DNA of 8,972 nt. Origin: Dehalococcoidia bacterium (lineage in GTDB: Bacteria > Chloroflexota > Dehalococcoidia > GIF9 > AB-539-J10). A program made the position numbers and the translations under genes. Position 1 is the stretch's first letter; each line of letters begins with the position of its first letter. Positions 1 to 5,675 of this stretch are shown piece by piece. Under the pieces are notes generated by a model. That model was not told the DNA's origin. It ran no database searches and saw nothing but the letters and a program-made list of their open reading frames with translations. The DNA is taken from positions 1 through 8,972 of the forward strand of contig JAUVYX010000022.1 in NCBI GenBank assembly GCA_030602865.1, given 5' to 3'.

Positions 1-31
1 ATATTGACTAATGTTATGGAAGGGATGTAAT

Positions 32-478
32 ATGCCAAGGGCTATGGAATCGAAAAAGATATTAGTACCATTAAGAGGCAATAGTAGTGCCGATACAGAA
101 GCGGTAAGGATGGCTTGTAGTTTGGCGAAAGAACGTGGAGCAGAAGTTCATCTTGTTTATGTGATTGAAGTAGAAAGAAGTCGTTCCCTGGATGATCCTC
201 TGGGTTCAGATATGGAGAAGGCCGAAGATGTGCTGGAAAACGGTGAAAATGTTGCCAATTCTATGGGATGCGAAGTGGTAAAAGACTTCTGGCAGGCGAG
301 GGAACTTGGACCTGCTATTGTAGATGAGGCGAAGAAAGGCGTGGATTTGATTGTGATGGGTGTTGAATATGAGAAACGCCTTGGGGTTTTTGATCCTGGT
401 AAAGCTGTTCATATTGTTTTCAGGGAATCTCCATGCAGCGTGTTACTATTTCGTAGTTCTATTAAGGAGAATGTGTAG
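32..478 (+). CDS. Universal stress protein (UspA) family protein, degenerate nucleotide-binding motif
   Basis: Single Usp domain of 148 residues, a normal family length. The N-terminal beta strand reads KKILVPLRGN and the C-terminal strand reads SPCSVLLFR, both typical of Usp folds. I chose the ATG at 32 because GGAAGGG (18-24) lies 7 nt upstream; an in-frame ATG at 11 has no visible ribosome binding site, and the ATG at 44 is another possibility. ATP-binding Usp proteins carry Asp after the first strand and a G-2x-G-9x-G-(S/T) motif. Here the Asp is replaced by Arg (VPLRGN), and the motif keeps its spacing but reads G-VE-Y-9x-G-K. ATP binding is therefore doubtful and the protein may resemble the non-nucleotide-binding UspA type (inference). 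Its stop shares one base with the GTG of the next gene, so it is translated with two TrkA-like proteins, suggesting a role in controlling K+ or another ion transport. Confidence 0.88.
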   Translation: MPRAMESKKILVPLRGNSSADTEAVRMACSLAKERGAEVHLVYVIEVERSRSLDDPLGSDMEKAEDVLENGENVANSMGCEVVKDFWQARELGPAIVDEAKKGVDLIVMGVEYEKRLGVFDPGKAVHIVFRESPCSVLLFRSSIKENV

Positions 479-870
479 TGAAAATAATCGTTATGGGGTG
501 TGGTAGCATGGGGGCTGGCTTGGCATCTGCCCTGGACATAGAAGGACATGAATTAACGGTAATAGATATTACTGCCAGCAAACTGGCCAAATTACCAGAT
601 AGTTTTGGTGGGACCACCTTGGTAGGAGATGGCACGGATGAAGATGTGCTGAAGAAAGCAGGAATAGAAGAGGCCGATGCGTTTATAGCAGCATCTAAGG
701 AGGATGAGCGAAATGCTATGGCTGCCCAGATTGCAAAAAAAGTATTTGGTATGTCTCGGGTGGTATGTCGGATATATGATACTCAGAAGGTAGAATTTTA
801 CGAGAGCCTGGACTTGGCTGCTGTTAGCCCGATAGCAGCGTTTGTTGATTCGGTCAAACAGAGGTTATAA
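478..870 (+). CDS. TrkA-like protein with RCK N-terminal domain only
   Basis: A 130-residue Rossmann-fold RCK_N (TrkA-N) domain. The dinucleotide-binding glycine motif is visible as GCGSMG (residues 7-12), followed by an acidic residue at the end of strand 2 (VID, Asp30), a pattern that in this family usually means NAD(H) binding. Later segments GDGTDEDVLKKAGIEEADAF and SRVVCRIYD also fit TrkA-N. The GTG start overlaps the usp stop by one base and is preceded by AAGGAGA (464-470) at 7 nt. The protein ends right after the linker helix that normally leads into RCK_C (SPIAAFVDSVKQRL), and no RCK_C remnant fits in the 4 nt before the next gene, so this looks like a genuine N-only subunit, not a frameshifted one. 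It probably forms a mixed regulatory ring with the next gene's product, gating a K+ transporter not in this window (inference). Confidence 0.88.
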   Translation: MKIIVMGCGSMGAGLASALDIEGHELTVIDITASKLAKLPDSFGGTTLVGDGTDEDVLKKAGIEEADAFIAASKEDERNAMAAQIAKKVFGMSRVVCRIYDTQKVEFYESLDLAAVSPIAAFVDSVKQRL

Positions 871-874
871 AAGT

Positions 875-1528
875 ATGTATATTGTAATCGTTGGTGCCGG
901 AAAAGTAGGGTATAGTTTATATAATGATTTGAGAAAAGAGGGCTACGAAGTACTTGTAATTGAGAAAGAGGCCTCGAAATATGAGAGCCTCGAAGTAGAA
1001 ATGGGAAGTGCCTTGTTGTATGGTAATGGTTGTGAAGTTACTGTGTTAAAAGATGCTGGCCTGGATAGGGCGGATATATTTGTGGCTGTTACTGGCGAGG
1101 ATGAGGATAATTTGGCGGCATGTCAGCTTGCCAAGGATAAATTTGCTGTTTCACGAGTTGTTGCCAGGCTTAATAATCCCAAGAGTGAGCATATATTTAA
1201 TAAATTGGGCATTAGATGTATAGTGAATGTAGTAGACCTTATCTTGAAGAGTATCAAGGCACAGGCGTCGATTTGTCCTCTGAATTCTCTCGTCCGTATT
1301 GGTACTAATCAAGAACTTGTTTTGGCAAAGGTGTCAAGGTGGTCAAAGGTAGTAGGAAAGCCAATAAAGGCATTGACGTTGCCTTCAACTACAGTTGTCT
1401 CATTGCTGATACGAGAGGGTGTGGGTAGGTTGTCATCTGATGATATTGTTCTGGAAACAGGAGACGAACTTGTTTGTTTGGTTTTGAGAGAGGATATAAT
1501 AGCGCTTAACGCTATCTTTACGGGTTGA
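875..1528 (+). CDS. trkA: TrkA family K+ transport regulatory protein (RCK_N + RCK_C)
   Basis: A 217-residue cytosolic regulator of Trk/Ktr-type K+ uptake, which senses nucleotide state and gates the membrane subunit. The RCK_N domain occupies about residues 1-130, with GAGKVG (7-12) and Glu30 closing strand 2 (VLVIE), the NAD-binding pattern. The TrkA_C domain follows at about 140-217, including the SRWSKVVGKPIKAL segment and the ETGDELVCLV strand typical of that domain. I chose the ATG at 875 because the Rossmann strand begins immediately (MYIVIVGAGK) and GAGG (861-864) lies 10 nt upstream; an upstream in-frame TTG would add 11 unrelated residues. It lies 4 nt after the RCK_N-only gene, so the two are clearly cotranscribed. 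No TrkH/KtrB membrane subunit is present here, though it may lie just left of the window. The 3' end overlaps the convergent HIT gene by 11 nt. Confidence 0.93.
   Translation: MYIVIVGAGKVGYSLYNDLRKEGYEVLVIEKEASKYESLEVEMGSALLYGNGCEVTVLKDAGLDRADIFVAVTGEDEDNLAACQLAKDKFAVSRVVARLNNPKSEHIFNKLGIRCIVNVVDLILKSIKAQASICPLNSLVRIGTNQELVLAKVSRWSKVVGKPIKALTLPSTTVVSLLIREGVGRLSSDDIVLETGDELVCLVLREDIIALNAIFTG
1499..1515. repeat. Small inverted repeat at the trkA/HIT convergent junction
   Basis: ATAGCG, a 5-nt loop (CTTAA) and CGCTAT form a perfect 6-bp stem in the last codons of trkA, just before its overlap with the convergent HIT gene. It is the only hairpin I can see at this junction. No T-tract follows on either strand, so it is not a convincing intrinsic terminator and may be incidental. 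Confidence 0.3.
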
Positions 1529-1997
1529 AAACGCTTCTAAGTTTTTCATAGGTTGTGTCTAGCCCTTCGGATATGACTCTGGTCTCCCCTAGCACTGGCA
1601 TGAAATTAACATCACCCTGCCATCGAGGTACTATATGTGTGTGAATGTGTCCCTCTACTCCTGCACCAGCAACTTTGCCTATGTTTAATCCTATATTGAA
1701 ACCAGCAGGGTGAATAGTTTTCTTTAACAAGGTTATGCTCTTCTGGGTCAGTTCAAAATGCTCTTTGGCCTCTTCATCGCTTATATCCTCCAGATTAGCT
1801 ATATGGCGATAGAGAACTACCATCAGGTGTCCTGGATTGTAAGGGTATGCGTTAAGGATTATGAAATTGTTCTTACCACGATATAGAATGAGGTTTGTGC
1901 TGTCATTATCCTGTTTGGGTTTTGTACAGAATATGCAGTCGCCTTCTTTTGACTTTGTTATGTACTGCATGCGCCACGGTGCCCACAAATGTTTCAT
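1518..1997 (-). CDS. HIT-family hydrolase / Ap4A phosphorylase-like protein
   Basis: A 159-residue histidine-triad protein. The catalytic HxHxH motif is seen as EGHIHTHIVPRW (His117, 119, 121), preceded by NIGKVAGAGV, which contributes to the nucleotide-phosphate site. The N-terminus LWAPWRMQYI followed by CIFC (Cys21/Cys24) is the layout of the bacterial HIT group that includes mycobacterial Ap4A phosphorylase-type proteins; the CxxC pair may bind zinc. HIT enzymes hydrolyse or phosphorolyse nucleoside phosphates such as diadenosine polyphosphates, but the exact substrate cannot be read from sequence. Unlike most genes in the window it has no Shine-Dalgarno sequence upstream of its ATG. A sigma70-like promoter sits where transcription would begin at or beside the start codon. 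The 3' end overlaps trkA by 11 nt, tail to tail. Confidence 0.92.
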   Translation of the reverse strand: MKHLWAPWRMQYITKSKEGDCIFCTKPKQDNDSTNLILYRGKNNFIILNAYPYNPGHLMVVLYRHIANLEDISDEEAKEHFELTQKSITLLKKTIHPAGFNIGLNIGKVAGAGVEGHIHTHIVPRWQGDVNFMPVLGETRVISEGLDTTYEKLRSVFNP

Positions 1998-2033
1998 TAC
2001 ACATATATTAAGTGTATTTTAACCAAGTTGCAA
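1998..2033 (-). promoter_or_regulatory. Candidate sigma70 promoter for the HIT gene, probably leaderless
   Basis: Reading the minus strand, TTGCAA (2033-2028) is followed after exactly 17 nt by TAATAT (2010-2005), a good -35/-10 pair. Only 7 nt separate the -10 from the HIT start codon at 1997, so the predicted transcription start falls at or within a base or two of the ATG. No purine-rich ribosome binding site lies in between. The promoter is inferred from sequence only. Confidence 0.5.
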
Positions 2034-2107
2034 CAGTTATGCTTCACTTTTTCCAATGGTAAATCGAGGTTCTGTTGTTTGGTGTATCTCTCAGTGGGAG
2101 AGGCATC

Positions 2108-2968
2108 CTAGCTACTCATCGTGTATTCTTTTCGGGCTGCCATAGCATGAGTTATCCGGTCGATAATTATTGCCAGAAATACAATACAGATCCCTGCTTC
2201 GAAGCCTTTCCCTATCTCGATGCGGTTGATGGCGATCAAGACTTGCATGCCAAGTCCTCTTGCCCCAATCATAGAGGCAATAACGACCATTGACAGTGCC
2301 ATCATAGTGGTCTGGTTTATTCCTACCATGATCGATGGGATGGCCAATGGTATTTGAACCTCATAAAGTATTTGTCGTGGGCTGGAGCCGAAGGCTTGAG
2401 CTGCCTCAATCACGCTCTTGGGCACCTGCCTTATGCCGACGTTGGTCAATCGTATAACTGGAGGTATGGCATAAATGATAGTAGCAAACACCGCCGGGAC
2501 TTTTCCCAGGCCAAAAAGCATCAGTGCTGGAATCAGGTAGACGAAGCTTGGCATAGTCTGCATCGCATCAAGCAGAGGTTTGAGTATAGATTGGATGATA
2601 TTGCTGCGAGCCATCAGAATGCCGGTGGGAATCCCTATGGCTAAGGAGATAATTACGGAGGCAAAGATAATGGCAAGTGTCATCATAGCCAAGTCCCAAT
2701 GACCAAAGCTGCCAATAAGAACTAACATGGCAGCAAAGAGCACTCCTGCCCACCAGTGACGCAGTGCACGCCAAGCAATGATTGCTACAGCTAATATTAT
2801 TACTATCCATGGTATCCAGAGAAAGATACGTTCAATGACTAGCAGCAATGCCAGGATTATATCGCCGATGGCATCAAATGCAGTACCCAGGTTGGATAAA
2901 ATCCAGGACATACCTGCATCAACCCACTCTGCCAGTGGAATATTTAAGAATTGAGGAAATTCAAGCAT
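2108..2968 (-). CDS. proW: Glycine betaine/proline-type ABC transporter permease (ProW/OpuAB family)
   Basis: Integral membrane subunit of 286 residues, normal for this family. It has an N-terminal amphipathic stretch and hydrophobic segments at about 33-66, 75-87, 92-120, 138-173, 212-236 and 256-272. The cytoplasmic EAA loop that docks on the ATPase is visible at about 188-209 (EAAQAFGSSPRQILYEVQIP), and the flanking DAMQTMPSFVYLIP and GLGK segments are characteristic of ProW/OpuAB permeases. It would carry a quaternary ammonium compatible solute such as glycine betaine across the membrane; exact substrate is not certain. The start at 2968 is supported by AAGGAGG (2981-2975) 6 nt upstream. 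The start lies inside the last codons of the ATPase gene (8-nt overlap), so translation is probably coupled. It is the last gene of the proX-proV-proW operon; no strong terminator follows. Confidence 0.95.
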   Translation of the reverse strand: MLEFPQFLNIPLAEWVDAGMSWILSNLGTAFDAIGDIILALLLVIERIFLWIPWIVIILAVAIIAWRALRHWWAGVLFAAMLVLIGSFGHWDLAMMTLAIIFASVIISLAIGIPTGILMARSNIIQSILKPLLDAMQTMPSFVYLIPALMLFGLGKVPAVFATIIYAIPPVIRLTNVGIRQVPKSVIEAAQAFGSSPRQILYEVQIPLAIPSIMVGINQTTMMALSMVVIASMIGARGLGMQVLIAINRIEIGKGFEAGICIVFLAIIIDRITHAMAARKEYTMSS

Positions 2969-4235
2969 TGGCTTCCTCCTTATCTACTTCTTCTGTTTCT
3001 TCTTCCTCTGTCTCCTTCTCCTGGATCATGCTAATCAAAATAGTACTGTTATATATCTCTCCTATGAATCTTCCTGCCTCATCAACCACGGGAATAGGGT
3101 GCATGGTTGAGACTGCCAATGGGAATAACTCTTCTATCACTGTATCAGCGGTACAGGTGGGGAGCTCGGGTTCTAAAGCTTCCTTCAAGGAATTGCCTTT
3201 ATTTCTGATCAATTTAACCAGTCGTTCCAGAGTTATCAGCCCCAGCAAAACCCCGGTATGGCTAACCAGAAATATGCTGTTCATCTTGGTAGTGCGAAAA
3301 GTGTGCATGGCAGCTTTAGGACCTTGCCATTCATAGAGGAGTACGTTTGGCTGTTCCATTATGTTCTTGGCAGTTACTACCTTAGCTGGTGAGGCATCCT
3401 GCACAAATTCGCGCACGTAAGCGTCACCAGGAGTGGTTATCACTTCTTCAGGCGTGCCAATCTGTATAATCTCTCCATCTCGCATTATTGCGATGCGGCT
3501 TCCAAGTTTCAGTGCTTCATCAAGATCGTGTGTCACGAAGAGAATTGTTTTTTGCACTTCTTCTTGTAGTCCTATTAGTTGATCCTGCATTTGACGTCGT
3601 ATCAATGGATCCAATCCACTGAAGGGTTCATCCATAAGCAATATTTCCGGTTCGGTAGCCAGGGCTCGGGCTATTCCCACCCTCTGTTGCATTCCTCCGC
3701 TGAGTGCGCTTGGTAAATAGCTTTCCCAGCCTTTAAGGCCTACTTTATCGATAACCTCTCGTGCTCGGACATAGCGTTCTTCCTCAGCTATTCCTTGTAC
3801 TTTTAGCCCGTAAGCTACGTTGTCGAGCACGTTGCGATGAGGAAATAGTCCAAATTGCTGAAATACCATTGCTGTGGTATTGCGGCGCAGGTCGGTGAGT
3901 TGCTGGTCGTTATAGGAGCAAATGTTATCTCCATTGATTAGAATCCTGCCTGCTGTAGTCTTGATGAGGCGGAGAATACAGCGAATCAGAGTGGACTTCC
4001 CGCTGCCGGATAAGCCCATGATGACAAAGAACTCTCCTCTCTGTACTTCAAAGGAAATTTCTTTTATTGCCACCACACAGCCTGTCTTTTCCAGTATGGT
4101 TGTTTTATTGGCTGCACGCATCTCGGGGCTATAGCATTGCTCAACGTTGTCGCCAAAAATCTTCCATAGGTCTTCAACCTGAATACATAGCTGACTTCCT
4201 CGTGAAGCCCCTTTCGTCAAAGCTGTATTCTCCAT
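2961..4235 (-). CDS. proV: Glycine betaine/proline-type ABC transporter ATP-binding protein with CBS pair (ProV/OpuAA)
   Basis: ATPase subunit of 424 residues. Visible motifs: Walker A GLSGSGKS (74-81), Q-loop FQQFGLFPH (125-133), signature LSGGMQQR (178-185), Walker B ILLMDEP (198-204), D-loop SGLDP and H-loop His236. A tandem CBS module follows at about 286-405 (AKNIMEQP through GEIYNSTIL), the arrangement of ProV/OpuAA ATPases, where CBS modules help sense ionic strength in characterised OpuA systems. The last 19 residues (406-424) carry 11 Asp/Glu, an anionic tail discussed in the findings. The ATG at 4235 has GAGG (4246-4243) 7 nt upstream. It lies 27 nt after proX and overlaps proW by 8 nt, so all three are one operon. 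It powers uptake of a compatible solute, most likely glycine betaine or a relative (inference from family). Confidence 0.95.
   Translation of the reverse strand: MENTALTKGASRGSQLCIQVEDLWKIFGDNVEQCYSPEMRAANKTTILEKTGCVVAIKEISFEVQRGEFFVIMGLSGSGKSTLIRCILRLIKTTAGRILINGDNICSYNDQQLTDLRRNTTAMVFQQFGLFPHRNVLDNVAYGLKVQGIAEEERYVRAREVIDKVGLKGWESYLPSALSGGMQQRVGIARALATEPEILLMDEPFSGLDPLIRRQMQDQLIGLQEEVQKTILFVTHDLDEALKLGSRIAIMRDGEIIQIGTPEEVITTPGDAYVREFVQDASPAKVVTAKNIMEQPNVLLYEWQGPKAAMHTFRTTKMNSIFLVSHTGVLLGLITLERLVKLIRNKGNSLKEALEPELPTCTADTVIEELFPLAVSTMHPIPVVDEAGRFIGEIYNSTILISMIQEKETEEEETEEVDKEEANA
2975..2981 (-). promoter_or_regulatory. Strong ribosome binding site for proW, inside the proV coding sequence
   Basis: AAGGAGG on the minus strand, 6 nt before the proW ATG, is a near-perfect anti-16S complement. 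The same bases encode the Lys-Glu-Glu of the acidic ProV tail, so this sequence serves both as codons and as the ribosome binding site. It fixes the proW start at 2968. Confidence 0.8.
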
Positions 4236-4262
4236 TTTTATACCTCTTATACTAAGACTTGC

Positions 4263-5279
4263 TTATACAAGTGCTTCTTTTACCTTGCTGGCTACATCTG
4301 CCGGTACCCATTTGGTCCATAGAGACTCATATTCCTTGAGGAAGTAAACAGCAGCACTTGACGCGTCAGTTCCACTATTCTGCATGTAGGCTAGTATCTT
4401 GTTAATATCACTGGTGTGTATAGAATAATTGCTTAGAAAATCTACTACCTCAGGGGCTTTTTCCTGCATGCTGGGATGAACAACAATAGTGCATCGCACT
4501 GACATATATGCACAGCCTCTGTCGCGATCCCATACTTCCTGGTCGAATGGTGGCTCTTCGAGCAGGGTCATATCGTATTTGCCGAGAACCAATGACGGTG
4601 CCCAGTATTGCCCTACCCAGGGTTCACCTTTCTTGTAGGCGGCAACCATCGAGCCAGAGAGGGCTGCATCTGAGCCACAGATGAAGTCATTGTAATATTC
4701 ATCCAGACCGTATGTTTTGAGCTTTACCGAGTTATGTTCTGTGCTTTTCCAGCCAGGGATGGTATTGTGGAAGCGTCCTTTTGAAGGATCCTCGGGGTCT
4801 TTAAATAACTCCCAGTATTTTGGTAAATCGTATACTGATTTCAGGTCAGGTGCTGTAGCTTCAATACCACGTTCTGCATCGCCTTCTATCATATAGGTTG
4901 GGACAAGCCAACCCTGATAATTGTCATCAAAAACAAGACTGATTTCTTCTATCTCACCAGAGTCAATATAATCTGTATAAGTTTCACCATAGTTTTCTGA
5001 CCATGTCTCCATTAAAATATCTATATCTCCTTGAGCAGTTCCAACTAGAACGACAGGGGAACTGCCGGGAATAATTTCGGAGGGAGGATAGCCGTACCCG
5101 TTTTCTACAATAAAACCAGCGATAGCATTGTGTACCTGTATGCTGTCCCAACCGGCATCTGCAAATTTTAGAGGCTGTTTTCCTCCTTCGGCACAGCCAG
5201 TAAGGGACAAAGGCAAAAGCAGAAGAATGGCCATGATTGACAGCAAAATCTTGATTCTCGTTTTTCTTCTTGTAAACAT
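4263..5279 (-). CDS. proX: Glycine betaine/choline/proline-type substrate-binding lipoprotein (ProX/OpuAC family)
   Basis: Extracytoplasmic solute-binding protein of 338 residues. The N-terminus shows a basic n-region (MFTRRKTRIK), a hydrophobic core and a lipobox LTGC with the modified Cys at residue 29, so the protein should be lipid-anchored outside the membrane. The mature part matches the OpuAC/ProX fold: FADAGWDS after the start, the GDIDILMETW segment (84-93), YQGWLVPTYM (121-130), and EPWVGQYWAPS (219-229). Trp44, Trp93, Trp124, Trp221 and Trp226 are candidates for the aromatic cage that binds quaternary ammonium groups in this family, though which ones do so is inference. AAGGAG (5292-5287) lies 7 nt before the ATG. 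As the first gene of the operon, its upstream region carries a palindrome and candidate promoter that may control all three genes. Substrate could be betaine, choline, carnitine or proline. Confidence 0.95.
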   Translation of the reverse strand: MFTRRKTRIKILLSIMAILLLLPLSLTGCAEGGKQPLKFADAGWDSIQVHNAIAGFIVENGYGYPPSEIIPGSSPVVLVGTAQGDIDILMETWSENYGETYTDYIDSGEIEEISLVFDDNYQGWLVPTYMIEGDAERGIEATAPDLKSVYDLPKYWELFKDPEDPSKGRFHNTIPGWKSTEHNSVKLKTYGLDEYYNDFICGSDAALSGSMVAAYKKGEPWVGQYWAPSLVLGKYDMTLLEEPPFDQEVWDRDRGCAYMSVRCTIVVHPSMQEKAPEVVDFLSNYSIHTSDINKILAYMQNSGTDASSAAVYFLKEYESLWTKWVPADVASKVKEALV

Positions 5280-5325
5280 ATATATTCTCCTTATTTATTT
5301 GTTTTATTTAACGTTTTGGCGGGCT

Positions 5326-5339
5326 ATGCAGACCTGCAT
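5326..5339. repeat. Inverted repeat ATGCAG-AC-CTGCAT in the proX leader
   Basis: A 6-bp perfect inverted repeat with a 2-bp spacer, located 47 bp upstream of the proX ATG and downstream of the candidate proX promoter. The 2-nt spacer makes a hairpin unlikely, so a dimeric DNA-binding protein site is more plausible. It may be a second operator or may be chance. Confidence 0.35.
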
Positions 5340-5361
5340 CAATTACTATTAAAGTGGTTTA

Positions 5362-5377
5362 ATACATTCGAATGTAT
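5362..5377. promoter_or_regulatory. Perfect 16-bp palindrome, candidate operator for the proXVW operon
   Basis: ATACATTC followed directly by GAATGTAT is a perfect two-fold symmetric 16-mer, about 85 bp upstream of the proX start. It contains the candidate -10 hexamer of the proX promoter, so a bound dimer would block transcription. Palindromes with ATACATT-like half-sites are known for TetR/AcrR-type repressors, and betaine operons elsewhere can be controlled by MarR-type repressors (GbsR/OpuR). No regulator gene is in the window, so the binding protein is unknown. Confidence 0.5.
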
Positions 5378-5399
5378 CTACTGTGAGGCGTTAAAACAA
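5371..5399 (-). promoter_or_regulatory. Candidate sigma70 promoter for proXVW
   Basis: On the minus strand TTGTTT (5399-5394) is followed after 17 nt by TACATT (5376-5371), each hexamer matching the consensus at four of six positions. The predicted transcript would have a leader of about 85 nt. The -10 lies inside the 16-bp palindrome. Moderate matches in an AT-rich region can be coincidental, so this is tentative. Confidence 0.35.
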
Positions 5400-5447
5400 A
5401 AGAAATGATTACGTGGAAAGAATTGTGTGCGAAGAACCGATTAAAAC

Positions 5448-5525
5448 GGAGGATTGACGAGGTATACCAACCCGAAATGGCTAAGCTAAATCATTTTAAT
5501 ATACCACCCATAAACTAAATCCTCC
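5448..5525. repeat. Nested 78-nt inverted-repeat structure, possible structured RNA
   Basis: Three concentric complementary pairs: GGAGGATT (5448-5455) with AATCCTCC (5518-5525), GGTATA (5461-5466) with TATACC (5500-5505), and AAATG (5475-5479) with CATTT (5492-5496). The arms together could fold into one long interrupted hairpin on either strand. It is not a tRNA, since the T-arm is missing. Read on the minus strand the outer stem is followed by GTTTTAAT, weakly like a terminator; on the plus strand by a pyrimidine run. It also overlaps a 37-codon open frame. Function unknown. Confidence 0.35.
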
Positions 5526-5563
5526 TCTCTTTCTGCATCACCATGTTTTATATAAGAACAATT

Positions 5564-5596
5564 CTAGGTTAATATGGAGTTTAAGGATATTACTAG
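5564..5596. repeat. Hairpin-forming inverted repeat upstream of ffh
   Basis: CTAG (5564-5567), a GT bulge and TAATAT (5570-5575) pair with ATATTA (5587-5592) and CTAG (5593-5596) around an 11-nt loop reading GGAGTTTAAGG. The stem is AT-rich and so modest in strength, and no T-tract follows, so it is not an evident terminator. It may belong to the ffh leader or promoter region. Confidence 0.3.
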
Positions 5597-5661
5597 CTCT
5601 TGTCAAGTAAGCAGGGGTTGGTTAACTATAGGTGCCATGGATATTTTTACCGGTGCAGACA

Positions 5662-5675
5662 GGTGGTTGACCACC
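5662..5675. repeat. Compact hairpin GGTGG-TTGA-CCACC in the ffh leader
   Basis: A perfect 5-bp GC-rich stem with a 4-nt loop, 37 nt before the ffh ATG. It could be a 5'-UTR element of the ffh mRNA; no poly-T run follows, so it is not a normal intrinsic terminator. Confidence 0.35.

Noticed and set aside
1..31. End of an upstream gene at the TAA at 9-11
   Set aside because: Too few codons are visible to support any reading frame.
870..875. Frameshift between the two TrkA-like genes
   Set aside because: The second gene starts with its own complete Rossmann domain, so a single base change would not restore one normal protein.
2088..2102. CTCTC/GAGAG hairpin after proW as an intrinsic terminator
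   Set aside because: Only a 5-bp stem, and the following bases on the minus strand are not T-rich.
2354..2644. Plus-strand open frame of 96 codons
   Set aside because: Antisense shadow of the well-supported proW permease; no family features or ribosome binding site.
2848..3336. Plus-strand open frame of 162 codons
   Set aside because: Antisense to proV/proW; Ser-rich translation comes from the complementary acidic codons of the ProV tail.
4257..4272. ACTTG/CAAGT hairpin between proX and proV as a terminator or attenuator
   Set aside because: Weak 5-bp stem overlapping the proX stop, without T-tract, in a clearly cotranscribed operon.
5448..5525. tRNA gene suggested by a 7-8 bp terminal stem and 78-nt length
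   Set aside because: No GTTCRA T-loop, no D-loop GG pattern and no anticodon stem at the right distance.
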